Positions 1-8,212 of a DNA stretch of 15,824 nucleotides are shown piece after piece. A model generated the notes under the pieces. It made no database searches and was not told where the DNA came from. It saw nothing but the letters and a program-made list of their open reading frames with translations. Both the position numbers and the translations under genes were made by a program. Numbering within the stretch: position 1 is the first letter of the stretch; each line of letters begins with the position of its first letter. The DNA comes from Spirochaetes bacterium RBG_16_67_19 (GTDB taxonomy: Bacteria; Spirochaetota; Spirochaetia; SZUA-6; DRHE01), in the NCBI GenBank assembly GCA_001829505.1, contig MIBK01000046.1, positions 324-16,147 on the forward strand, read 5' to 3'.

Positions 1-409
1 AACCCACCTCCAGGGCGCCGCGCCGCGCTCTCCAATACGCCGGCGACGTCGGCGAGGAGGGCGAAGGCAGGGCGGGCTCGTGCCGTACCCAGCCGCAGGC
101 GAAGCTCATGCGCAGGCTCACCAGGTCGGGGGACCAGCGTCCGGTCACGGCCAGCTCGGCGGCACCGGTACGGGCAGGGTCACCGCCGTCCGGCAGATAC
201 AGGCAGGCGTAGGCCTCCTCGGCCCGGTCCAACAGCGGTGCCAGGCTCCCGGGTTTGCCGCCGCCGAGGCTCCCGGCCAGCGGCTCCAGCAGGCCCCGGG
301 CCTGCCGCACATCGGTGAACAGGTATACATCCCCGTCGTCGGGCAGGGCTGCCCAGGGCGACTCGGCCAGCCGGGCGGACGGCAAGGTGGCACAGGAAGA
401 AAGCAGCAT
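1..409 (-). CDS. putative lipoprotein, 3' end outside window
   Basis: This frame is open to the left edge and directly follows ileS on the minus strand. From the only in-frame ATG (409) it reads MLLSSCATLPSARLAESPWA, then a soluble domain containing DDGDVYLFTDVRQARGLLEP. LSSC is a good lipobox with Cys6, so the mature protein would be lipid-anchored. The residues encoded just upstream in the same frame (KPRFAARPAVLAAVAA, about 410-457) form an ideal basic plus hydrophobic signal-peptide start, so the true start is probably there. No ATG, GTG or TTG exists in frame upstream; CTG is the only near-start codon. A non-standard start or a sequence error must be considered. I do not recognise the family, and the function is unknown. 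Position next to ileS suggests co-transcription only. Confidence 0.6.
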   Translation of the reverse strand, partial: MLLSSCATLPSARLAESPWAALPDDGDVYLFTDVRQARGLLEPLAGSLGGGKPGSLAPLLDRAEEAYACLYLPDGGDPARTGAAELAVTGRWSPDLVSLRMSFACGWVRHEPALPSPSSPTSPAYWRARRGALEVG

Positions 410-449
410 TGCGGCGACGGCCGCCAGGACGGCCGGCCGGGCCGCGAAT

Positions 450-3400
450 CTAGGCTTTGCGCAGGTGCACGTAGGCGGACTCCTGCCCGCACTCCACCTC
501 GACGGCTTCGGGGTGCCGCCGCCAGCTCCAGCCGTCGGCCAGGGTCTCGCCGGTAAGCCTCTCCTGGAAGGCTTCGACGGCCCCGCGCAGCTCCTCGGAA
601 CCGGAAAGCTCCAGCCGGATGCGGTCGGTAACGGCCAGGCCGCGTTCCTTGCGCAGGCTCTGCACCCCGCGCACCAGGTCGCGGACCAGCCCTTCGGCCA
701 CCAGCTCCGGAGTGAGCTCCGGGTCCAGGGCCACGGTCAGGGAGCCTTCATTGAGCACCTTCAGGTGCTCCTTCTCGGTGCGGCTCACCAGCACGCCCTC
801 CGCGGTGAGGGGCACGGAACGGCCGGACAGGGCGAGCTCCAGGCTGCCCCCGTCCAGGAGGGTGCGGATGTCGCGCCCTCCCAGCGCCTCGATGCGGGCG
901 GCCGCCTCCTTCATGTCCTTGCCCAGGCTCTTGCCCAGCACCTTGAAGTTGGCCTTGGCCGAGTACTCGACCAGCTCCTCCTCGTTGTCTCGCAGCACGA
1001 CCTGCTTGACGTTGATCTCCTCGCGGATCAGCTCCCGCAGGGAGGCCAGCACCGCCTTCTCCGCGGGGTCCCGCGTGACCAAATGCAGCGCCTTGAGCGG
1101 CTGGCGGATCTTGAGGTTGTGCATCGTGCGCAGCGCCCGGCCCAGGGAGACCGCGCGCCGGGCCAGGGCCATCTCGCGCTCCAGCCCCAGGTCCCGCCGG
1201 GAAGCGTCGTAGGCGGGGTAGTCGCACAGGTGCACGGACTCCGGCGTGTCCGGGGCGCGCAGGTTGCGGTAGATCTCCTCGGTGATGAAGGGGACGATGG
1301 GCGAGGCCACCTTCACCAGGCTCATCAGCACCGCGTACAGGGTCTGGTAGGCCTGGGCCTTGTCCGCGTCGTTCTCCGAGCGCCAGAACCGCCGCCGGGA
1401 ACGGCGGATGTACCAGTTGTTGGTCAGGTCGATGAACTCCACGATCGGGTCGATGGCCTTCTGCAGATCGTAGGCCTCCATCTGCCGGGTGCACTCCTCC
1501 ACCAGGCGGGCGGCTTCCGAAAGGAGCCAGCGGTCCAGGGGGTTGGCCGCCTGGGCGGGAGCGGCCGAGGGGGAGGCGCCGTCGATGTTGGCGTAGGTCA
1601 CGAAGAAGCTGTACGAGTTCCACAGCGGGATGATGACGTTCTTCAGCACTTCCCGCACCCCGACGTCCGAGTAGCGCAGGTCCTCGGCCTTCACGCAGGC
1701 CGAATGCATCAGGAACAGGCGCAGGGCGTCGGCCCCGAACTCGTTCATCACCCCCATGGGATCGGTGTAGTTGCGGGCGCTCTTGGACATCTTCTTGCCG
1801 TCTTCGGCCAGCACCAGCCCGTTGACCACCACGTTCTTGAAGGCCGGCTTGTCGAAAAGGGCCGCGCCCAGCACGACCAGGGTGTAGAACCAGCCGCGGG
1901 TCTGGTCCAGCCCTTCGCTGATGAAGTCCGCCGGGAAATTGGCCTCGAAATGCTCCCGGTTCTCGAAGGGATAGTGGTTCTGGGCGTAGGGCATGGAGCC
2001 GCTCTCGAACCAGCAGTCCAGGATTTCCGGGATGCGGCGCATGGTCCCGCCGCAGCCGTGGGTGCAGGGGAAGGTGATCTCGTCGATGAAGTGCTTGTGC
2101 AGGTCGGTCACTTTCTTTCCCGAGAGCTTCTCCAGCTCCGCCCGGCTGCCGATGCACTCCAGGCGCTTGCAGGCCTCGCACTTCCAGATCGGGATGGGGT
2201 TGCCCCAGTAGCGGTTGCGGGAGATGGCCCAGTCCCGGGCTCCCTCCAGCCAGTTGCCGAAGCGGCCGTCGCGCAGGTGGGCCGGCATCCAGTAGATCTG
2301 GGCGTTGGCGGCCAGCATGCTCTTCTTGACCTTGCCGATGTTCACGAACCAGGAGGTGATGGCCCGATAGATCAGCGGCGAGGAGCACCGCCAGCAATGC
2401 GGGTAGCTGTGGGTGATGCTTTCCTGCTTGACCAGCGCGCGGCGGGCCTTCAGGTCGCGCAGGATCGGCTTGTCCGCCTCCTTGACGAACAGGCCCCGGT
2501 AGTCGCTCACCTCCTCGGTGAAGCGGCACTCCGCGTCCACGGGGCAGACCGTCGGCACCCCGGTGCCCTTCAGCAGGGCGTAGTCGTCCTCGCCGAAGCC
2601 GGGGGCGGTGTGCACGATGCCGGTGCCGTCCTCGGTGGACACGTACTCCGCGGTCCAGGTGCGGAAGGCTCCCTTGGCGGAAAGCGAGGAGAAATACGGG
2701 AACAGCGGCTCGTACTCCAGTCCGGCCAGCTCCTGGCCGCTGTACTCCTGGACGATCGTGTACTCGTTTTCGTTGCGGTAATAGGCGGCCAGGCGCTCCT
2801 TGGCCAGGATGTAGAAATCCTCCCCATCAGCCACCTTCACGTACCGGATGTAGGGGCCCAGGGCCAGGGCCAGGTTGGAGGGCAGGGTCCAGGGAGTGGT
2901 GGTCCAGGCCAGGAACCAGGTGTGGGGCTGCCCCTTGACCTGGAACCTCACCGTGACCGAAGGATCCTGCACGTCCTGGTAGCCGCCCAGGTTCAGCTCG
3001 AAATTGGACAGGGCCGTGGAGCAGCGCGGGCAGTACGGCAGGATGTAGTAGCCCTCATAGAGCAGCTCGCGCTTCCACAGCTCCCGGATGATCCACCAGA
3101 TGGACTCCATGTAGTCCGGGTCCATGGTCTTGTAGTCGTGGTCGAAGTCCACCCAGCGGCCCAGGCGGGTGATGATCGTGCGCCATTCCCGGGTGTAGCG
3201 CAGCACGATGGAACGGCAGGCCTCGTTGAAACGGGCCACCCCGTACTCCTCGATCTGGCGCTTGCCCGAGATGCCCAGCTCCTTCTCCATCTCGTACTCG
3301 ACCGGCAGCCCGTGGCAGTCCCAGCCGAAGCGCCGCTCCACCCGGCGGCCCTTCATGGTCTGGTAGCGCGGAATGGCGTCCTTGATGGTGCCGGGCACGA

Positions 3401-3569
3401 AATGCCCGAAGTGCGGCAGCCCGGTGGCGAAGGGAGGGCCGTCGTAGAACACGTACTCGCCCTGCCGCCCCTCCAGTGACTTCTCGAAGATGCGGTTCTC
3501 CTGCCAGAAGCGCAGGACCGCCTCCTCCATCTTGGGGAAGTCGACCTTGGGATCCACGGGCTTGTACAA
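450..3569 (-). CDS. ileS: isoleucyl-tRNA synthetase, long eukaryote-like type
   Basis: Cytosolic class I aminoacyl-tRNA synthetase that charges tRNA-Ile with isoleucine using ATP. The 1039-residue product shows the HIGH-type motif as HFGH at 53-56, the CP1 editing-domain sequence TTTPWTLPSN at 223-232, the later editing motif GTGIVHTAPGFGEDD, and KMSKS at 593-597. Cys pairs (CWRC, CEAC, CTHGC) suggest zinc-binding knuckles. A long C-terminal anticodon-binding region follows. The length and HxGH form match the long, eukaryote-like IleS branch found in spirochaetes, a branch known for low mupirocin sensitivity (family knowledge, not tested here). The start is the TTG at 3569, giving MYKPVDPKVDFPKM, with AGGAGG six bases upstream. 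The frame stays open further upstream, but that stretch overlaps ppiC and is not IleS-like. It lies 11 nt after the ppiC stop. Confidence 0.97.
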   Translation of the reverse strand: MYKPVDPKVDFPKMEEAVLRFWQENRIFEKSLEGRQGEYVFYDGPPFATGLPHFGHFVPGTIKDAIPRYQTMKGRRVERRFGWDCHGLPVEYEMEKELGISGKRQIEEYGVARFNEACRSIVLRYTREWRTIITRLGRWVDFDHDYKTMDPDYMESIWWIIRELWKRELLYEGYYILPYCPRCSTALSNFELNLGGYQDVQDPSVTVRFQVKGQPHTWFLAWTTTPWTLPSNLALALGPYIRYVKVADGEDFYILAKERLAAYYRNENEYTIVQEYSGQELAGLEYEPLFPYFSSLSAKGAFRTWTAEYVSTEDGTGIVHTAPGFGEDDYALLKGTGVPTVCPVDAECRFTEEVSDYRGLFVKEADKPILRDLKARRALVKQESITHSYPHCWRCSSPLIYRAITSWFVNIGKVKKSMLAANAQIYWMPAHLRDGRFGNWLEGARDWAISRNRYWGNPIPIWKCEACKRLECIGSRAELEKLSGKKVTDLHKHFIDEITFPCTHGCGGTMRRIPEILDCWFESGSMPYAQNHYPFENREHFEANFPADFISEGLDQTRGWFYTLVVLGAALFDKPAFKNVVVNGLVLAEDGKKMSKSARNYTDPMGVMNEFGADALRLFLMHSACVKAEDLRYSDVGVREVLKNVIIPLWNSYSFFVTYANIDGASPSAAPAQAANPLDRWLLSEAARLVEECTRQMEAYDLQKAIDPIVEFIDLTNNWYIRRSRRRFWRSENDADKAQAYQTLYAVLMSLVKVASPIVPFITEEIYRNLRAPDTPESVHLCDYPAYDASRRDLGLEREMALARRAVSLGRALRTMHNLKIRQPLKALHLVTRDPAEKAVLASLRELIREEINVKQVVLRDNEEELVEYSAKANFKVLGKSLGKDMKEAAARIEALGGRDIRTLLDGGSLELALSGRSVPLTAEGVLVSRTEKEHLKVLNEGSLTVALDPELTPELVAEGLVRDLVRGVQSLRKERGLAVTDRIRLELSGSEELRGAVEAFQERLTGETLADGWSWRRHPEAVEVECGQESAYVHLRKA

Positions 3570-3580
3570 GACCTGCCTCC

Positions 3581-3856
3581 TCAGCGCTGGCCGGTTTTCT
3601 TGATCAGGTGGTGGCCGAACTGGGTGGAGACAACCTCGCTCAGGCTTCCGTTGCCCAGCCGGCTGACCGCTTCCTCGAAAGCCTTCACCATCTTGCCCGG
3701 GCCGAACCAGCCCAGGTCCCCGCCGCGGGACTTGCTGGGGCAGGTGGAATGCTCCCGGGCCATGGCCTCGAAGCTGGCTCCCTGCTTGATCTTCTTCAAC
3801 AGCTCCCCCGCCAGGGCGCGGTCCTTGACCAGGATGTGGCTTGCTCTCCATTCCAT
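3581..3856 (-). CDS. ppiC: parvulin-type peptidyl-prolyl cis-trans isomerase
   Basis: A 91-residue single-domain parvulin, about the length of E. coli PpiC (93). It catalyses cis-trans isomerisation of peptidyl-prolyl bonds in protein folding. Family hallmarks are visible: ASHILVKD at 5-12, the active-site Cys in HSTCPSKSRGGDLGWF (Cys39), a G-x-M-V-x-A-F element at 54-60, and TQFGHHLI at 78-85 with His82 and His83. There is no signal peptide, so it should be cytosolic, unlike SurA or PrsA. The start is taken at the ATG at 3856, which gives MEWRASHILV; a longer frame exists upstream but adds non-family residues. No convincing Shine-Dalgarno is visible. It is first in a minus-strand set with ileS. 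Confidence 0.95.
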   Translation of the reverse strand: MEWRASHILVKDRALAGELLKKIKQGASFEAMAREHSTCPSKSRGGDLGWFGPGKMVKAFEEAVSRLGNGSLSEVVSTQFGHHLIKKTGQR

Positions 3857-3900
3857 GCAGCAACCGTACCGGAGAGCGGGCCGCCTTGGCAAGACCTATT

Positions 3901-3946
3901 AGGTGAACCGGCAGGTGAACCTCTCAGGTGAACCGGCAGGTGAACC
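3901..3946. repeat. four copies of AGGTGAACC, possible operator
   Basis: Perfect 9-bp copies of AGGTGAACC start at 3901, 3913, 3926 and 3938, with periods of 12, 13 and 12 bp. The array is itself a duplication: the first 22 bp recur exactly after the 3-bp spacer CTC. Each unit is a short pseudo-dyad, GGT-GA-ACC. The array lies between the divergent ppiC and cyclase genes and ends 10 bp before the -35 box at 3957. That fits an activator or repressor site, or an iteron-like array. The binding protein is unknown. Confidence 0.8.
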
Positions 3947-3956
3947 TTATATCTCG

Positions 3957-3986
3957 TTGACATCGGGGGAGGCCATGCTTTAGATT
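3957..3986 (+). promoter_or_regulatory. sigma-70-type promoter for the HEAT-cyclase gene
   Basis: A consensus -35 TTGACA (3957-3962), an 18-bp spacer and a -10 TAGATT (3981-3986; 4 of 6 consensus bases). Transcription should start near 3993, only about five bases before the proposed GTG start at 3998, so the message would be nearly leaderless. The promoter also argues against the in-frame TTG at 3986, which lies inside the -10 box. Confidence 0.65.
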
Positions 3987-3997
3987 TGGGGTTGCAC

Positions 3998-6900
3998 GTG
4001 GCTACCAGCAGTTCTCCTCCGCTAGCCCGCAAAGCAGGCACACCGCTATCCAAAGAAACGCGGATCACCGTCCTGTGGGCCCTGAAGAACTTCTACGACG
4101 AGCAGATCTTCTCCCTGCTGGTCAAGGATTTCTACAACTCCGACCTGGAGGTGAGCCTGGCGGCGATCGGCGCCTCCGCCTCCCTGGGCAACGAGGTCGC
4201 CATCCCCCACCTGTACCGCATGCTGGAAGCAGGCAAGCCCCAGCAGAAACTGGCCGCCGTGCAGACCCTGGCCGCCATCAACGCCCCCTCCTCCATCGAC
4301 CAGCTGGCCAAGTATTTCACCATCCTGACCGCCCCCGAGATCCGGCGCGAGATCCTGCGGGCCATCAACAAGATCTCCGCGATGCACCCCAAGGCCCGGG
4401 AGCTGAACCGGGCCGTGCTGGTGGAGCCCACCGCCGCGCGCGACTACTACGAAACCAGCCTGGGCGGCCTGCTGGAGTCCGGGGACCTGGACCCGGTGCG
4501 CACCCACCTGCTGCGGGCCCCGCCCGAGGTGCAGCGCTCCATCTTCCAGCGCCTGCTGGGCGGCGGCAGCGAGGAGGTCGGAGGCTTCCTGGAGTATTTC
4601 CAGGACAAAACCGGGCAGCTGGACCCCAACACCCTGGGCTGCTACCTGTGCGCCTTCGAGCTGAAAACGGCCAACCCGCCGGCCAATTTCGCCGTCGAGC
4701 TGCTGGCCGGCTCCGACCCGCGGGCCACCACCTCCTTCCTGATCTCGCTGTCCAACTTCAACGGGCGCATTTCCAACCCGGGGCGCATCTTCCGCCTGCT
4801 GCTGCGCCTGCCCTACGTGGACCAGGACACCGAGACGCACACGGGCACCTTCATCGCCAAGATCGTGGGGGAGATCCGCTCCCACTCGCCCCTGCTGGTC
4901 AACGAGTTCGTGTTCACCACCTCGGCCAACCTGGAGGCCGTGTTCGCCAAGATCAAGAAGCAGCACATCTCCCTCAAGGGGCTCAAGGAGCGGGAAGCCC
5001 TGCTGGCCGTGATCCTGGCCAAGCTGCTGGAGCAGTACGCCTCCGCCGAGCTGCTGGCCGACACGCAGTCCCATTTCAAGGGCGACGGAGGCTTCCATCC
5101 CGCCGCCCTGCTCGGGCGCATCAAGGAGGCGCTGATCTCCGCGCCCGAGGACGTGCAGAACCGCTTCGAGGCCTGCCTGCCCCTCTTCAGCACCAGCGAC
5201 CGCCTGGCGCGGATGAACGTGGCCCATACCCTGGGCAGGGCCAACCGGGGGTCCCCGGCGCTGCTGCGGCGCCTGAACCGCCTGATCCGGGTGGCGGGGA
5301 TCCTGGAGGTGCGAGCCTCGGCCAAAAAGATCATGGAGATCCTGGCCTTCGCCCGCGAGGAGCGGGTGAGCTTCCTGGAAGAGTCCTCCGTGGTCACCCT
5401 CTGCCAGCTGCTCAACCGCCCGGCCATCGAGCAGGCCAAGGTGGTTTTCGCCTCGCCGGGCAAGTACCCGCACTCCCTGAGCGGCTACATCCGCGGGGCC
5501 CGCCACGTGCCGGCCCGCATCTTCGCCTCCGCCCTGCTGCGGCTCCTGCTGCAGCCCGAGCTGCCCCCGCGCCTGCGCGACCTGGCCATCGACTCGCTGA
5601 AGACCATGGACCTGGCGGAGATCAAGGGTCTGCCGGCGGCTCTGCTGCGGGCCGCCCGCCTGCCCGGACTGGACCGCGGCCGCCTCACCGACCTGTCCGC
5701 CATCATCGCCCGCTACGGGGACGCCGGCATCCTGCAGCCCCTGCTGGAGCTCACCGGCAGCCCGGACCAGCAGCTGGTGGAGCTGGGCCTGCGCTCGGTG
5801 CGCAGCCTGGCCCTGCGGGAGCACAACCTGCCGCTGGACGTGCTGACCCACCGCCTGTACCTGCTGCTGGAGCACAAGCAGAAGAGCGTGCGCGTGGAGG
5901 CCCTGCTCACCCTCATGGTGCTGAAGGACGACTACGCCACCCAGATCCTGGAGGACTACCTGGCCTCCGAGGACGCCCAGGCCATCGTCCAGATCCTGGC
6001 CAACCTGGCGCGCCCCCTGTCGCGCGAAACGGTCGGCTTCCTGCTCAAGGTGCTGCCCCTGTCCAGCGCGGAGGTGCACCGGGAGCTGCGGCGCCTCCTG
6101 CCGGACCTCTGCCAGGGCTCCAATGCCGAGGAGCTGCGCGTCGCCCTGGTGGAGGCGCTGAAGGGCAAGGACGGGGCCCTGGTGGTGACCGCGGTATCGG
6201 CCCCCGACTCCGGCTTCATCGAGCAGGCCAAGCTGGACTTCAAGTTCCGTCGCGAGAACGCCCAGGTGCTGACCGTGCTGTTCACCGACATCGTCGGCTT
6301 CACCCCGACCAGCGAGCGCATGGCGGCCTCCAGCCTCATCAAGCTGATCGGCTCCTACGAGGGCATCGCCCTGCCGGCCATCGCCTCGCTGCACGGCACC
6401 CTGGTCAAGAAGCTGGGCGACGGTCTTTTGGCGACGTTCAAGCACCCCCTGAACGCCGCCGTGGCCGCCGTGCAGATCCAGAAGAAGATACGGGAGTACA
6501 ACCAGTTCCGCACCGAGGCGGAGAAGTTCAACGTGCGCGTCGGGCTGAACACCGGCATGGTGATCCGCAAGGACTCCGACGTGTTCGGGGACACGGTCAA
6601 CGTGGCCGCCCGCATGCAGAGCTCAGCCAGCCCGGGGGACATCCTGCTCACCCAGGCCACCTACGAGGAGATCAAGGAGTACGTGCGCTGCACGCGCCTG
6701 GGCGACCTGCAGCTCAAGGGCAAGTCCGAGCCGGTCACCGCCTATTCCGCCGACGAGGTCCTGGTCGACGTGGATCGCCTCGCGGCCGAGGCCCGGGAGC
6801 CGCAGGCCGCCGCGCAGGGTTCCCGCAACCCGGGGCAGCTCAAGGAGGCCATGTTCGAGCCCGAGTTCAAGGTGCCCGCGAAGGGCAACGGGCTGGCCAT

Positions 6901-7042
6901 GGAGGAGCGGCAGCTGGCCAGCCTGCAAGGCCTGTTCAGGGACTTCGCCAAGGCGGCGGAGGACCTCTCCAAGGACTACCACGAGGAATACGTCTTCAAG
7001 CGCTACCTGCAGGACAAGTGGCACCAGCTGTTCGGCCGTTGA
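3998..7042 (+). CDS. HEAT-repeat protein with C-terminal class III adenylate cyclase
   Basis: A 1014-residue cytosolic protein with no signal peptide or membrane segment. Residues of about 15-740 are helical, Leu/Ala-rich repeat pairs resembling HEAT/ARM repeats, for example VSLAAIGASASLGNEVAIPH and KSVRVEALLTLMVLKDDYAT. Residues of about 755-920 are a class III nucleotide cyclase domain. Metal-binding aspartates are Asp764 (FTDIVGFT) and Asp808 (KKLGDGLLATF). Lys805 and Asp861 (DVFGDT) occupy the adenine-selecting positions, and Asn868 and Arg872 (VNVAARM) the transition-state positions. All key residues are present, so it should make cAMP from ATP as a homodimer. A helical tail of about 90 residues follows. 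The repeat domain presumably senses or binds a protein partner (inference). The start is GTG 3998, chosen from the promoter position; TTG 3986 is the alternative. It appears monocistronic, as a new promoter lies just downstream. Confidence 0.93.
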   Translation: MATSSSPPLARKAGTPLSKETRITVLWALKNFYDEQIFSLLVKDFYNSDLEVSLAAIGASASLGNEVAIPHLYRMLEAGKPQQKLAAVQTLAAINAPSSIDQLAKYFTILTAPEIRREILRAINKISAMHPKARELNRAVLVEPTAARDYYETSLGGLLESGDLDPVRTHLLRAPPEVQRSIFQRLLGGGSEEVGGFLEYFQDKTGQLDPNTLGCYLCAFELKTANPPANFAVELLAGSDPRATTSFLISLSNFNGRISNPGRIFRLLLRLPYVDQDTETHTGTFIAKIVGEIRSHSPLLVNEFVFTTSANLEAVFAKIKKQHISLKGLKEREALLAVILAKLLEQYASAELLADTQSHFKGDGGFHPAALLGRIKEALISAPEDVQNRFEACLPLFSTSDRLARMNVAHTLGRANRGSPALLRRLNRLIRVAGILEVRASAKKIMEILAFAREERVSFLEESSVVTLCQLLNRPAIEQAKVVFASPGKYPHSLSGYIRGARHVPARIFASALLRLLLQPELPPRLRDLAIDSLKTMDLAEIKGLPAALLRAARLPGLDRGRLTDLSAIIARYGDAGILQPLLELTGSPDQQLVELGLRSVRSLALREHNLPLDVLTHRLYLLLEHKQKSVRVEALLTLMVLKDDYATQILEDYLASEDAQAIVQILANLARPLSRETVGFLLKVLPLSSAEVHRELRRLLPDLCQGSNAEELRVALVEALKGKDGALVVTAVSAPDSGFIEQAKLDFKFRRENAQVLTVLFTDIVGFTPTSERMAASSLIKLIGSYEGIALPAIASLHGTLVKKLGDGLLATFKHPLNAAVAAVQIQKKIREYNQFRTEAEKFNVRVGLNTGMVIRKDSDVFGDTVNVAARMQSSASPGDILLTQATYEEIKEYVRCTRLGDLQLKGKSEPVTAYSADEVLVDVDRLAAEAREPQAAAQGSRNPGQLKEAMFEPEFKVPAKGNGLAMEERQLASLQGLFRDFAKAAEDLSKDYHEEYVFKRYLQDKWHQLFGR

Positions 7043-7048
7043 GCCCCT

Positions 7049-7077
7049 TTGACCTTTTGTACCCGCAATGTTATAGT
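7049..7077 (+). promoter_or_regulatory. sigma-70-type promoter of the infC operon
   Basis: TTGACC (7049-7054), a 17-bp spacer and TATAGT (7072-7077). This is one of the best promoters in the window and sits between the cyclase stop and infC. The expected start near 7084 gives a leader of about 17 nt, so there is no room for a long autoregulatory leader such as some bacteria have for this operon. Confidence 0.8.
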
Positions 7078-7100
7078 GGACCCTGAAATTTGGAGGCATA

Positions 7101-7619
7101 TTGGTAGGCAAAGAGCAACGGATCAACGAGAAGATCCAGGTGCGAGAGGTGCGGCTCATCGACGAGAAGGGTGAGCAGAGGGGGATCGTGCCCACGGTGG
7201 AGGCCATGGAAATGGCCCGGAGGGCCGGAGTGGACCTGGTGGAGGTTTCGCCGACCGCCAGCCCCCCGGTCTGCAAGCTGCTGGACTACGGCAAGTACCG
7301 CTTCGAGCAGGAAAAGAAGCTGCGTGAGGCGAAAAAGAAGCAGAAGCTGGTCAAGCTCAAGGAAATCCGCATGCAGCCCAAGATCGAGGAGCACGACCTG
7401 GCCTTCAAGACCAAGCACATCGCGGAATTCCTGGGCGAGGGCTTCAAGGTCAAGGTCACCATCCGCTTCCGCGGCCGCGAGCTGGCCCATACGGAGCGCG
7501 GCAGGGACGTGCTGAACAAGGTCCTGGAGCACCTGGGGGAATCCTTTGTAGTGGACAAGACGCCGGTCATGGAAGGCCGGATGATGTCGATGTTTATCAG
7601 TCCGAAATCCAAGAGGTAG
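7101..7619 (+). CDS. infC: translation initiation factor IF-3
   Basis: IF-3 binds the 30S subunit, prevents premature 50S joining and proofreads start-codon and initiator tRNA choice. The 172-residue product has the N-terminal domain ([44 protein letters not shown]), the basic lysine-rich linker (about 68-90) and the C-terminal domain ([35 protein letters not shown]). The start is TTG at 7101, four bases after GGAGG (7092-7096). No in-frame ATG exists near the N-terminus. A non-ATG start is common for infC, where IF-3 represses its own translation from atypical codons. It heads the infC-rpmI-rplT operon. Confidence 0.97.
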   Translation: MVGKEQRINEKIQVREVRLIDEKGEQRGIVPTVEAMEMARRAGVDLVEVSPTASPPVCKLLDYGKYRFEQEKKLREAKKKQKLVKLKEIRMQPKIEEHDLAFKTKHIAEFLGEGFKVKVTIRFRGRELAHTERGRDVLNKVLEHLGESFVVDKTPVMEGRMMSMFISPKSKR

Positions 7620-7624
7620 CTTTG

Positions 7625-7822
7625 ATGCCGAAGATCAAGACGCACAAGAGCGCCGCCAAGCGCTACAAACTGACCGGTAGCGGCAAGGTGCGCTACAAAA
7701 AGCAGGGGCTGCGCCATATCCTGACCAAGAAGAACGCCAAGCGCAAGCGGCGGTTGCGGCTGCCGGCGATTCTTTCCAGCGCGGAAACAAAGCGCGTGAA
7801 GCGCCTGCTGCCCAACGGTTGA
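7625..7822 (+). CDS. rpmI: 50S ribosomal protein L35
   Basis: A 65-residue, very basic protein beginning [28 protein letters not shown], which is the typical L35 start, with [15 protein letters not shown] and an ending KRLLPNG. It is a component of the large ribosomal subunit. The ribosome-binding site AAGAGG (7611-7616) lies inside the last two codons of infC, eight bases before the ATG, so the two genes are probably translationally linked. A TTG directly upstream at 7622 would add one residue and is less likely. Confidence 0.98.
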   Translation: MPKIKTHKSAAKRYKLTGSGKVRYKKQGLRHILTKKNAKRKRRLRLPAILSSAETKRVKRLLPNG

Positions 7823-7843
7823 TTCTGAAGGAGTGAAAGAGAA

Positions 7844-8212
7844 ATGCCCAGAGCTGTAGACGGAAGCAGAAGACGGAGCCGGCGGAAGAAGATCCTCGGC
7901 CTGGCCAAGGGCTTTTGGGGCGGACGGCGCAAGCTGTTCCGGGTAGCCAAGGGAGCGGTGATGAAGGCCGGGGCCTACGCCTACCGCGACCGCAAGGCCC
8001 GCAAGGGCGAGTTCCGGGCGCTGTGGATCACGCGCATTTCCGCGGCCTGCCGCGCCCAGGGCCTGAGCTACTCCGCCTTCACGCGGGGCCTGACCCTGGC
8101 CGGGGTCGGCCTGAACCGCAAGGCCATGTCCAACCTGGCCATCGAAGACCCCCAGGCCTTCGTGGCCCTGGTGGAAAAGGCCCGCTCGAGCCTGGCGGCA
8201 GCGCAGGCATGA
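7844..8212 (+). CDS. rplT: 50S ribosomal protein L20
   Basis: A 122-residue L20, needed early in large-subunit assembly through binding to 23S rRNA. Family features are the basic N-terminal extension (MPRAVDGSRRRSRRKKILGLAKGFWGGRRKLFR), AYAYRDRKARKGEFRALWITRI and the C-terminal GVGLNRKAMSNLAIEDPQAF. AAGGAG (7828-7833) lies ten bases before the ATG. In several bacteria L20 represses this operon, but no leader structure for that is evident here. Its stop codon overlaps the next ATG (ATGA). Confidence 0.98.
   Translation: MPRAVDGSRRRSRRKKILGLAKGFWGGRRKLFRVAKGAVMKAGAYAYRDRKARKGEFRALWITRISAACRAQGLSYSAFTRGLTLAGVGLNRKAMSNLAIEDPQAFVALVEKARSSLAAAQA

Noticed and set aside
255..3479. Open frame of over 1000 codons antisense to ileS
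   Set aside because: It mirrors ileS, has no recognisable domain and its composition (Gly, Val, His, Gln, Leu runs) is typical of the antisense of a GC-rich gene.
3901..3946. CRISPR-like direct repeats
   Set aside because: Units are only 9 bp with 3-4 bp gaps; there is no spacer-sized variable sequence and no cas gene.
4046..7086. Very long open frames on both strands overlapping the cyclase gene
   Set aside because: The true frame shows an intact cyclase domain; the others are low-complexity Pro/Arg/Gly or Gln/Gly shadows caused by high GC.
7100..7102. ATT as the classic rare start codon of infC
   Set aside because: This ATT is out of frame with IF-3; the in-frame codon after the Shine-Dalgarno is TTG at 7101.
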